Shown here piece by piece: positions 6,649 through 13,064 of a stretch of DNA of 13,064 nucleotides. This stretch comes from Chlorobiota bacterium (GTDB lineage Bacteria; Bacteroidota; Bacteroidia; Bacteroidales; JAADGE01). Positions within the stretch are counted from its first letter, which is position 1. Each line of letters opens with the position of its first letter. The translations under genes were made by a program, and so were the position numbers. The notes under the pieces are model-generated. The model saw only the letters and a list, made by a program, of their open reading frames with translations, did not search any database and was not told the DNA's origin. The stretch covers positions 1 to 13,064 of the forward strand of contig JAUVIG010000061.1 of NCBI GenBank assembly GCA_030592825.1, read 5' to 3'.

Positions 6649-7530
6649 ATGAAGAAGTTTATTTTAATTATGTTTGCTGTTTTGTTTAGCTCAATTTTAA
6701 TTGCACAAGAAGAAACTTTTGTAAGTGATGATGAAGTAGTGAATAAAAAAGGTGTATCAATTTTACCGAAAGCAGGTGATTTTGCTCTTGGAATTGATGC
6801 AAGCCCTTTTATTAATCTTGTCGGAAATATGATCAGGATTAATGATTTTACGGGACCTTTTAATGATCCGAGTGCATTTAATTTTGTTGACGGCAGCAGC
6901 ATTTATGCAAAATATTTTTTAACTGACAAAACAGCTGTCAGAGCAAGAATTGACATAATGAGCAGTTCACAAACGCTTTTTAATGCTGTTGATGATAATG
7001 ATAATGATGATAATCCATATGCAACCGTTACAGACAAATGGGAACATAAAGAAAATGGAATAAATTTAGGTTTAGGTTATGAAATGAGAAGGGGAAAAGG
7101 TCGAGTTCAGGCTTTTTACGGAGGAGAACTTAATATTAGATTCGGAGGTAAATCTGAAGACATATATGAATACGGGAATTCAATGAATACTGATAATAAT
7201 TTTCCTACAACTACATATGACTGGTATTCAGGACTTTCATATGATACAAGTAATAGAATAACGGATGAAAGAACAGATAGTGGTTTTGGAGTAGGAATGA
7301 GAGGTTTTGTGGGTATTGAATATTTTATTTTTCCAATGATATCAGTAGGAGGAGAATTTGGCTGGGGATTCAGTTATGATAAATCAGGAGAAGAAACAAC
7401 AATTTCTGAAGTGTGGGATTTCGATGATGATGTAAAAGAAACTTCAGAAGTTAATACCGACGGTTCTAAAAATTTTAATCTCGGAAATGATAATATGGGT
7501 GGTAACATATTTATACTGATACATTTCTAA
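6649..7530 (+). CDS. Outer-membrane beta-barrel protein
   Basis: 293 residues. A signal peptide (MKKFILIMFAVLFSSILIA, cleavage before Gln20) is followed by a string of amphipathic beta strands: DFALGIDASPFINLVGN, SSIYAKYFLTDKTAVRARIDI, ENGINLGLGYEMRRGKG, VQAFYGGELNIRFGG, SGFGVGMRGFVGIEYF and MISVGGEFGWGFSYD. It ends NIFILIHF, with the terminal Phe usual for proteins inserted by the BAM complex. About eight to ten strands can be counted, so it is a small barrel in the style of OmpA/OmpW or porin-like outer-membrane proteins. The segment at about 115-122 (DDNDNDDN) is an acidic loop encoded by a GAT/AAT codon run. Function is unknown; a structural or small-solute role is a guess. It is a single-gene unit with its own promoter (6589-6618) and terminator (7556-7593). 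Confidence 0.85.
   Translation: MKKFILIMFAVLFSSILIAQEETFVSDDEVVNKKGVSILPKAGDFALGIDASPFINLVGNMIRINDFTGPFNDPSAFNFVDGSSIYAKYFLTDKTAVRARIDIMSSSQTLFNAVDDNDNDDNPYATVTDKWEHKENGINLGLGYEMRRGKGRVQAFYGGELNIRFGGKSEDIYEYGNSMNTDNNFPTTTYDWYSGLSYDTSNRITDERTDSGFGVGMRGFVGIEYFIFPMISVGGEFGWGFSYDKSGEETTISEVWDFDDDVKETSEVNTDGSKNFNLGNDNMGGNIFILIHF
6991..7014 (+). repeat. GAT/AAT codon run encoding an acidic loop
   Basis: Eight codons that are only GAT or AAT, 24 bases, encode DDNDNDDN in a loop of the beta-barrel protein. Such a run can slip by whole or partial units during replication and so vary in length. Whether it does so here cannot be seen from one sequence. Confidence 0.55.
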
Positions 7531-7555
7531 AGGGAATATACAAGAAAAAATTTAA

Positions 7556-7593
7556 AAAACCCGAGGCAATTATTTGTCTCGGGTTTTATTTTT
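7556..7593 (+). terminator. Rho-independent terminator of the beta-barrel gene
   Basis: AAAACCCGAGGCAA pairs with TTGTCTCGGGTTTT (14 bp, one G-T pair) around a TTAT loop, followed by ATTTTT. It begins 26 bases after the stop codon. Because the stem is flanked by A residues on the left and T residues on the right, it could also stop transcription from the opposite side. Confidence 0.88.
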
Positions 7594-7600
7594 AATTTTG
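7573..7600 (+). promoter_or_regulatory. Candidate tex promoter overlapping the preceding terminator
   Basis: TAATTTTG (7593-7600) is a perfect TAnnTTTG -7 element 23 bases before the tex ATG. The nearest TTTG (7573-7576) is 16 bases upstream, shorter than the usual 19, and sits in the terminator stem and loop. The -7 match is good and the -33 match weak. Confidence 0.45.
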
Positions 7601-7623
7601 TATGAAATTTATTTTAAAAGCAT

Positions 7624-9756
7624 ATGAATTCGAAACATATTGAAATTATTTCAGCAGAATTAGGGATTTTCGGTAAGCAAACGGAGAATACCGTGATGCT
7701 GTTGGCTGAAGGAGCAACTATTCCTTTTATCAGCAGATACAGAAAAGAAATGACAGGTAGTCTTGATGAAGTTTTAATCGCAAAAATTAAAGATATTTCT
7801 GAAAAGTTGGCTGAGTTGGAAAAAAGAAGAGAAAGTATCTTATCTGCTGTTGAAAAACAAGGAAAATTAACAGATGAACTAAAATTAAAGATTGAATCAA
7901 CTTATGATCCGGTTGAACTCGAAGATTTTTACCTTCCTTATAAGCAAAAAAAGGAAACAAGAGCAATTAAAGCAAAAAAGAAAGGTTTAGAACCTCTTGC
8001 AAATATCATTTTTAAGCAAAATATCAATGATGTTGAATCCGAAGCTCTGAAATATCTGAATGATGATGTAGAAACTGTTGAGGATGCATTACAAGGAGCA
8101 AGAGATATTATAGCGGAAGAAATTAATGAAGACAAAAGAGCAAGAGATGCCGTAAGAAGAGAGTTTAATTATTCTGCAACGGTTAAATCAGCAGTTATAA
8201 AAACTAAAAAAGATGAAGCTTTAAAATTTAAAGATTATTTTGAGTTTGAAGAGTCTTTAAAAAAAATACCTTCTCATCGATTACTCGCTGTTTTCAGAGG
8301 AGTTAACGAAGGTTTTTTAAGAGTAAAAATTCATCCTGATGAAGATAAATGCATCGAAAAACTTGACGGAATTTTTGTTAAAGGAGATACTGAATCTGCT
8401 GAACAGGTTGAAATAACCATTGATGATACCTATAAACGTTTATTACTTCCGTCAATAGAAAATGAATACACAAAAATATCTAAAGAAAAAGCAGATTTGG
8501 AAGCCATCAAGGTATTTGCAGATAATTTAAGACAACTTCTTTTATCTCCGCCTCTCGGTGAGAAACGCATTTTGGCAATTGATCCGGCATACAGAACAGG
8601 ATGTAAGATCGTTTGTCTTGACGAAAACGGGAATTTATTGCATAATGAAACAATATATCCGCACCCGCCGCAAAAAGAAACATTTCAGGCAGCTAAAAAA
8701 GTTGCATCACTCGTAAATTCTTATAATGTTGAAGTTATAGCTGTCGGTAACGGAACAGCAAGCAGAGAGACAGAACAATTTGTAAGACAAAAAGTCAGGT
8801 TTGACAGAGATATTAAAGTCTTTGTTGTAAGTGAAGATGGTGCATCTGTATATTCAGCATCAAAAGTTGCAAGAGATGAATTTCCTGATTATGATGTTAC
8901 TGTCAGAGGAGCGGTTTCAATAGGCAGAAGACTCGCAGATCCTTTGGCAGAACTTGTAAAGATTGATCCTAAATCAATAGGAGTAGGACAGTATCAGCAT
9001 GATGTTGATCAAAAAGAACTACAGAAAAGTTTGGATACAGTTGTTGAAAGTTGCGTAAATGCTGTAGGTATTGATATTAATACAGCAAGTAAACAATTAT
9101 TGACATATGTTTCAGGTCTTGGAGAACAATTGGCACAAAATATTATTGATTACAGAAAAGAAAAAGGAGCATTTAAATCCAGAAAAGAATTTTCAAAAGT
9201 TAAACGTCTCGGAGATAAAGCTTTTGAACAATGTGCCGGTTTTTTAAGAATAAGAGATGCAGCAAATCCGCTTGATAATTCTGCCGTTCATCCTGAATCA
9301 TACAGTATAGTTGAAAAAATGGCAAAGGATAATAACGTTGAGATTAATGATATTATCAAATTGCCTGAAATAAGAAAAAAAATTAACCTTAAAGATTATG
9401 TGAGTGATACTGTTGGTCTTCCGACCTTGACAGACATTATAAAAGAACTTGAAAAACCCGGAAGAGATCCGCGTAAACAAGCAAAAGTTTTTGAGTTTTC
9501 AAAAGATGTTTTTACTGTTGATGATTTGAATGTAGGTATGGTATTGCCCGGAATTGTTACAAATATTACAAATTTCGGAGCTTTTGTCGATGTAGGTGTA
9601 AAACAAGACGGTTTGGTGCATATATCTAATTTAAAAGATGCATATGTAAAAAATCCTGCAGATGTTGTTAAATTGCATCAACATGTTAAGGTAAAAGTAA
9701 TCAGCATTGATATGGTCAGAAAAAGAATTGGATTAAGCATGAAAGATGCAGAATAA
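7624..9756 (+). CDS. tex: Tex family transcription accessory / RNA-binding protein
   Basis: 710-residue cytoplasmic protein of the Tex (bacterial Spt6-like) family, which binds nucleic acid and acts in transcription. Domains in order: helical N-terminal region with the family-typical LLAEGATIPFISRYRKEMTG (about 27-46) and DFYLPYKQKKETRA; YqgF/RNase H-like domain from about 313 (RILAIDPAYRTGCKIVCLD and VIAVGNGTASRETEQFV); helix-hairpin-helix region about 480-545 (VGIDINTASKQLLTYVSGLG, NIIDYRKEKGAFKSRKEF); S1 RNA-binding domain about 636-708 (IVTNITNFGAFVDVGVKQDG, LVHISNL). The protein ends right after the S1 domain, so it lacks the C-terminal tail of the ~770-residue E. coli protein. The ATG at 7624 gives the normal family start. 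A terminator lies just upstream, so transcription starts afresh here. The Nudix gene follows after 61 bases containing a hairpin. Confidence 0.96.
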   Translation: MNSKHIEIISAELGIFGKQTENTVMLLAEGATIPFISRYRKEMTGSLDEVLIAKIKDISEKLAELEKRRESILSAVEKQGKLTDELKLKIESTYDPVELEDFYLPYKQKKETRAIKAKKKGLEPLANIIFKQNINDVESEALKYLNDDVETVEDALQGARDIIAEEINEDKRARDAVRREFNYSATVKSAVIKTKKDEALKFKDYFEFEESLKKIPSHRLLAVFRGVNEGFLRVKIHPDEDKCIEKLDGIFVKGDTESAEQVEITIDDTYKRLLLPSIENEYTKISKEKADLEAIKVFADNLRQLLLSPPLGEKRILAIDPAYRTGCKIVCLDENGNLLHNETIYPHPPQKETFQAAKKVASLVNSYNVEVIAVGNGTASRETEQFVRQKVRFDRDIKVFVVSEDGASVYSASKVARDEFPDYDVTVRGAVSIGRRLADPLAELVKIDPKSIGVGQYQHDVDQKELQKSLDTVVESCVNAVGIDINTASKQLLTYVSGLGEQLAQNIIDYRKEKGAFKSRKEFSKVKRLGDKAFEQCAGFLRIRDAANPLDNSAVHPESYSIVEKMAKDNNVEINDIIKLPEIRKKINLKDYVSDTVGLPTLTDIIKELEKPGRDPRKQAKVFEFSKDVFTVDDLNVGMVLPGIVTNITNFGAFVDVGVKQDGLVHISNLKDAYVKNPADVVKLHQHVKVKVISIDMVRKRIGLSMKDAE

Positions 9757-9759
9757 AGA

Positions 9760-9794
9760 AGACTTTTGAACATCCGCAGGATTTCAAAACGTCT
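9760..9794 (+). repeat. Bulged-C hairpin after tex stop, copy 2
   Basis: Starts four bases after the tex stop. AGAC/GTCT, TTTTGAA/TTCAAAA and ATCC/GGAT form a 15-bp stem around a GCA loop, with single unpaired C residues at 9771 and 9790. The central 16 bases match 4112-4127 exactly, including the bulged C, while the outer stem differs but still pairs. No T tract follows, so it is better seen as a dispersed repeat or RNA 3'-end structure than as a classic terminator. Confidence 0.6.
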
Positions 9795-9817
9795 GATAAC
9801 AATGCAACAACGTAATA

Positions 9818-10438
9818 ATGCAACACATAACAATATATTACAACGATCGAAAAATCATCCTATGGGAAAGAACACCCAAAACAGAAGATAAAATTGATAA
9901 TTTGGAAGTTGACGAACTTTTTATTCATACATGTAATGATCGGATGGGCACTATATTGAATACTTTTTTTGATAATAAAGGAATCAGTGAAATTAGTTTT
10001 GAACATCATAAATTTGAGAAATTATTCAATGATTTTAAGTCTCATTTTAAATATATTGAAGCAGCCGGAGGTTTAGTGAAAAATAAAAAAGATGAACTTC
10101 TGATTATACATCGATTGGGAGTGCCGGATCTTCCTAAAGGAAAAATTGATCAGGGAGAAAGTCCTGAAGAAGCTGCAATCAGAGAAGTTGAAGAAGAATG
10201 TGGTATCAGTGATTTAGAAATAATTAGTGAAGCCGAATCTTCTTATCATATTTATTTTCAAAATAATAAAAGGATTTTAAAGAAAACGTTTTGGTTTCAT
10301 ATGAAATATACCGGAAATGAAAAGCTTATTCCGCAAGTTGAAGAAAATATTATTGATGTTGAATGGTGTGATGTAAAAAAGTTACCGGAATTTAAAATGA
10401 AAACATATCAAAGTTTAAGGAAATATTTTATCAACTAA
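9818..10438 (+). CDS. Nudix hydrolase with N-terminal extension
   Basis: 206-residue cytoplasmic hydrolase of nucleoside-diphosphate-linked compounds. The Nudix box is complete: G108, E114, then R122-E123-V-E-E126-E127-C-G129-I (GX5EX7REUXEEXGU). It sits in the usual beta context, AAGGLVKNKKDELLIIHRLG before it. The first ~78 residues (ITIYYNDRKIILWERTP onward) are an extension seen, to my knowledge, in a Nudix group conserved in Bacteroidota; its role is unknown and the substrate cannot be predicted. I use the ATG at 9818. An earlier ATG at 9802 is out of frame; the two lie in near-repeated text (AATGCAACA twice). It is probably read from the tex transcript, since I see no promoter in the 61-base gap. 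Confidence 0.9.
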   Translation: MQHITIYYNDRKIILWERTPKTEDKIDNLEVDELFIHTCNDRMGTILNTFFDNKGISEISFEHHKFEKLFNDFKSHFKYIEAAGGLVKNKKDELLIIHRLGVPDLPKGKIDQGESPEEAAIREVEEECGISDLEIISEAESSYHIYFQNNKRILKKTFWFHMKYTGNEKLIPQVEENIIDVEWCDVKKLPEFKMKTYQSLRKYFIN

Positions 10439-10481
10439 TTTATTAAAACTCACTAAATCTTCTTCAATCTGGTTATCAAAT

Positions 10482-10513
10482 TTCTGAAATTTTAAAAAAT
10501 AAAACTAATTTTG
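10482..10513 (+). promoter_or_regulatory. Bacteroidota-type promoter of the permease gene
   Basis: TTCTG (10482-10486), 19 bases, then TAATTTTG (10506-10513), a perfect TAnnTTTG -7 element with consensus spacing and one mismatch in the -33 element. Transcription would start near 10519, only about 12 bases before the proposed TTG start, so the leader would be very short. Confidence 0.6.
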
Positions 10514-10530
10514 TCGAAATTAATAATAAT

Positions 10531-11775
10531 TTGAATTTACCGTATTTCATAGCAAAAAGGTTGTCTTTCTCTAAAAAGGCTAAGAAAGAATTGTCTAATT
10601 CAGTTTTAAAAATTGCAATAAGCGTGGTTGCTGTTGGTATGGCTGTTATGATTATTACAATTTCGGTTGTTACAGGTTTTAAAAAGGAGATTTATAAAAA
10701 AATTGTAGGTTTTCAAGCACATATTTCTATAAAGAACAGAGATATAAACGAAACATTTGAAACCGAACCGATAAATAAAGATCAAATATTTTATCCCGGT
10801 ATAACTTCAAAAAAGGGAATTGAGCACATTCAAATTTTTGCAACAAAGCCCGGAATCATCAAAGCAGAAACGGAAGTTCACGGTATCATTCTGAAAGGAG
10901 CGGGGAGTGATTATAATTGGGATTTCATAAAGCAAAACCTTGTTGAAGGAAACATTCCGGATGTGGAGTCTGATAAAAAAACTAAAGAGATATTAATTTC
11001 AGAGAAAACGGCAAATATATTAGAGTATAAATTGGATGATAAAATTGATATATATTTTATTCAAAATCCGCCGAAAGCAAGAAGGTTTATTATTTCCGGC
11101 ACTTATAAAACCGGAATGGAAGAGCTTGATAAAGCAATTGCTTTTTGTGACATAAGGCATATTCAAAGTATTAATGATTGGGATGAAGATCAGGTAAGCG
11201 GATTTGAGATACTGATAAATGATCTTGATAAAACGGAAGATCTGACAGCTATTGTTGAAGATGAGGTTTCGGGTATTATTGATGAAGACGGAACTATGCT
11301 TGAAGTGAGTAATTTTATGAGAGATAATACTTTTATTGTTCAATGGTTAAGGCTGTCAGATACAAATGTTTATGTAATTCTTACTTTAATGATTATTGTT
11401 GCGGTATTAAGCATGATTGCTGCTTTGCTTGTGATTATTTTAGAACGAACAAATATGATTGGTATTTTGAAATCAATGGGAGCTGACAACAAAAAAATTA
11501 TATTAGTATTTATTTATCATGGTTCTTATTTAATCGCAAAAGGAATGATTTTCGGTAATATTATTGGAATAGGCTTATTACTTATTCAAAAATATTTTAA
11601 ACTTATCCCTTTAGATCCTAAATCATATTATGTTGACAGTGTTCCGGTTATTTTTAACCTGCCTGATATTTTATTATTAAATGTCGGCACTTTAATTATC
11701 AGTACAGTGGTATTAATACTGCCGGCATTAATGATTGCAAAGATCAATCCTGCAAAAACTATTAATTTTAAGTAA
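10531..11775 (+). CDS. LolC/LolE-like ABC transporter permease (FtsX family)
   Basis: 414-residue inner-membrane protein with the layout of the LolC/LolE/MacB permease group: one N-terminal helix (about 25-50, VLKIAISVVAVGMAVMIITI), a large periplasmic domain (about 51-279), then three C-terminal helices (about 280-305, 327-354, 379-404) forming the FtsX-like domain, with the typical VIILERTNMIGILKSMGA after the second. LolCDE releases lipoproteins from the inner membrane for transfer to the outer membrane, which fits a lipoprotein-rich Bacteroidota cell. Its partner ATPase (LolD) is not in the window, so the exact role is inferred. The start is a TTG (MNLPYFIAKRL); no ATG lies in frame upstream of it near the promoter, and this N-terminus looks right for the family. 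The next gene starts 4 bases after the stop, so the two are translated from one message. Confidence 0.88.
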   Translation: MNLPYFIAKRLSFSKKAKKELSNSVLKIAISVVAVGMAVMIITISVVTGFKKEIYKKIVGFQAHISIKNRDINETFETEPINKDQIFYPGITSKKGIEHIQIFATKPGIIKAETEVHGIILKGAGSDYNWDFIKQNLVEGNIPDVESDKKTKEILISEKTANILEYKLDDKIDIYFIQNPPKARRFIISGTYKTGMEELDKAIAFCDIRHIQSINDWDEDQVSGFEILINDLDKTEDLTAIVEDEVSGIIDEDGTMLEVSNFMRDNTFIVQWLRLSDTNVYVILTLMIIVAVLSMIAALLVIILERTNMIGILKSMGADNKKIILVFIYHGSYLIAKGMIFGNIIGIGLLLIQKYFKLIPLDPKSYYVDSVPVIFNLPDILLLNVGTLIISTVVLILPALMIAKINPAKTINFK

Positions 11776-11779
11776 TCGG

Positions 11780-12424
11780 ATGAATTTTGATGATTTTATA
11801 AATAAGCTGAATATAGAATTTAATAAAGAATTACCCGGTTTCAATTCTCATATCAAACTTGCACCGAAAAGCAGAGGGAAACTGATTGAAACCGGAATAA
11901 ATGAAGATGCAAAGAAATGTGCAGTACTAATTCTTTTATATCCCGATAAAGGCAGCATTTTTATACCCTTCATTAAAAGAGTGAATGACGGTAGTATGCA
12001 TTCAGGGCAAATTGCTTTTCCCGGAGGTAAATTTGAGTCGAAAGATAAAGATATGAAATCAACTGCTTTAAGAGAAACTGAAGAAGAAATAGGAGTAGAT
12101 CATATTAAAGTGGAAGTACTTAAAGAATTAACTCCCTTGTATATTCCTGTAAGCAATTATATAGTTCAGCCGGTTGTAGGTATTGTAAAACAAAAACCGG
12201 TTTTTGTAAAAAATAAAAATGAAGTTGATTCAATTTTCAGTGTTAATATTAATGAATTAACTGAGGCATATGTTGTTTGTAAGAAATTTACAGTTCGTAA
12301 TACAAATATAACTGCACCCTTTTTTATTTTAAAAGAAACTGAAATATGGGGAGCAACAGCAATGATTTTAAATGAATTTATTGATATACTCAAGAATATC
12401 TTTAACAATGAAAACAATATTTAA
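11780..12424 (+). CDS. CoA pyrophosphatase-type Nudix hydrolase
   Basis: 214 residues. The ATG at 11780, 4 bases after the permease stop, is chosen over an in-frame ATG at 11735 inside the permease gene. The protein shows the NuCoA signature that precedes the Nudix box in CoA diphosphatases (FIKRVNDGSMHSGQIAFPGG, about 64-83) and the catalytic core R98-E99-T-E-E102-E103-I-G105-V. Such enzymes (E. coli NudL, yeast Pcd1p) split CoA or oxidised CoA into phosphopantetheine and 3',5'-ADP. One oddity: the Glu of the GX5E part of the Nudix box is replaced by Lys (K90 by my count, in GGKFESKDKDMK); the metal-binding REXXEE core is intact, so activity is likely retained. Translational coupling with the permease looks likely; the pairing has no obvious functional reason. 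Confidence 0.9.
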   Translation: MNFDDFINKLNIEFNKELPGFNSHIKLAPKSRGKLIETGINEDAKKCAVLILLYPDKGSIFIPFIKRVNDGSMHSGQIAFPGGKFESKDKDMKSTALRETEEEIGVDHIKVEVLKELTPLYIPVSNYIVQPVVGIVKQKPVFVKNKNEVDSIFSVNINELTEAYVVCKKFTVRNTNITAPFFILKETEIWGATAMILNEFIDILKNIFNNENNI

Positions 12425-12492
12425 GATTCCCGACAAAGTTTTTTTTTGAACAATTAAAAAAACTATATAATTAATATTTCATCAGCTTTCAA

Positions 12493-13064
12493 ATGGGAAA
12501 AAACAAACATAAAAGATTTGAAGAATGCCAAACGTTCTCTCATTTATTTCAACCTTCCGCACAAGAAATGTTTGAAAAAGATTTTTATTTAAAAGGAAAA
12601 TGGAACACAGAATTCTTTAAAAACGATAACCCGATAATACTTGAAGTAGCTTGCGGAAAAGGTGAATATACAACCGGCCTTGCCGATAGAAATCCGGAAA
12701 AAAACTATATAGGTATCGACATTAAAGGTGCCAGATTGTGGAAAGGCAGCAAGACAGTACAGGAAGAAGGAATGAAAAACGTTGCTTTTATAAGAAACAA
12801 AGTTGAATTTTTAAGATCTTTTTTTTCCGAAAAAGAAATCAGTGAAATATGGATAACTTTTCCTGATCCGCAGAAGAGGAAACTTAAAAAAAGATTGACA
12901 TCAGCAAGATTCCTTGAAATATATTCAAATATCCTTAAATCCGACGGAATTATTCATTTAAAGACTGATTCTGTTTTAATGTATGAGTTTACAAACAAAA
13001 TAATTAAGACAAATAAGTTGAACCTTATATATTCAACCGATAATTTATATAATACCGATCAAGA
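12493..13064 (+). CDS. trmB: tRNA (guanine-N7)-methyltransferase, 5' part
   Basis: The first 190 codons of a gene that runs off the right edge with no stop. The product is TrmB, which uses S-adenosylmethionine to make m7G46 in the variable loop of tRNA. Seen in the sequence: basic N-terminus (MGKNKHKRFEE), AdoMet-binding loop EVACGKGEYT (51-60), acidic strand end IGIDIKGARLWKG (73-85), and the TrmB signature IWITFPDPQKRK (119-130) followed by LKKRLTSARF. The usual family length is about 210-240 residues, so most of the enzyme is present and only the C-terminal end is missing. The ATG at 12493 gives a normal family N-terminus. The 68-base gap from the Nudix gene has no hairpin terminator, so it may be the distal gene of the permease operon. 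Confidence 0.95.
   Translation, partial: MGKNKHKRFEECQTFSHLFQPSAQEMFEKDFYLKGKWNTEFFKNDNPIILEVACGKGEYTTGLADRNPEKNYIGIDIKGARLWKGSKTVQEEGMKNVAFIRNKVEFLRSFFSEKEISEIWITFPDPQKRKLKKRLTSARFLEIYSNILKSDGIIHLKTDSVLMYEFTNKIIKTNKLNLIYSTDNLYNTDQ

Noticed and set aside
9802..9817. ATG at 9802 as the start of the first Nudix gene.
   Set aside because: It is not in frame with the Nudix coding sequence.
11735..11779. ATG at 11735 as the start of the CoA-type Nudix gene.
   Set aside because: It lies inside the permease gene; the ATG at 11780 gives a natural start 4 bases after the permease stop.
1020..12417. Minus-strand open frames of 60-107 codons (for example 6585-6902, 11020-11343, 12166-12417).
   Set aside because: Each lies mostly opposite a well-supported + strand gene, shows no recognisable domain, and has the composition expected of an antisense shadow.

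Overview
The window looks like a chromosomal piece from a low-GC member of the Bacteroidota, most likely a Bacteroidales- or Marinilabiliales-like environmental lineage. The evidence is the gene families (FecR with a DUF4974-type C-terminus, a TonB-dependent receptor with an STN domain, a DUF4249-type lipoprotein, a Bacteroidota-style Nudix protein), the lack of Shine-Dalgarno sequences before most starts, and several good matches to the Bacteroidota promoter element TAnnTTTG. All convincing genes lie on the + strand. There is no rRNA, tRNA, CRISPR array, integrase, transposase or phage gene.

Left edge (1-325): no convincing gene. It holds a three-hairpin REP-like element (82-169), a small perfect palindrome (200-214), and, just before fecR, 15 bases identical to the 3' end of the Tn5/Nextera mosaic end (301-315). 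That last point may mark an assembly artefact.

Outer-membrane uptake and signalling block (326-5075): a FecR-type anti-sigma regulator, a TonB-dependent receptor with an N-terminal STN signalling domain, and a DUF4249-type lipoprotein. The set looks like a regulated nutrient-uptake locus in which the receptor both imports a ligand and signals to FecR. The ECF sigma factor normally found beside fecR is not in the window. A very strong hairpin separates fecR from the receptor.

Two single-gene envelope units (5320-7530): a lipoprotein of unknown function with a Cys-Lys-Lys-Asp-Asp-Asp start to its mature form, and a small outer-membrane beta-barrel. Each ends in a clear intrinsic terminator, and the second has a good Bacteroidota promoter.

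Housekeeping block (7624-13064): tex (transcription accessory and RNA-binding protein), a Nudix hydrolase with an N-terminal extension, a LolC/LolE-like ABC permease with a TTG start, a CoA-pyrophosphatase-type Nudix hydrolase 4 bp after it, and the 5' part of trmB (tRNA m7G46 methyltransferase), which runs off the right edge.

No clear new multi-gene system is visible. The most useful leads are a family of bulged-C hairpins placed directly after stop codons (4099-4144, 5077-5117, 9760-9794), the REP-like cluster at the left edge, the hairpin between fecR and the receptor, a heptamer repeat inside the DUF4249 signal peptide, and the possible adapter-like junction at 301-315.
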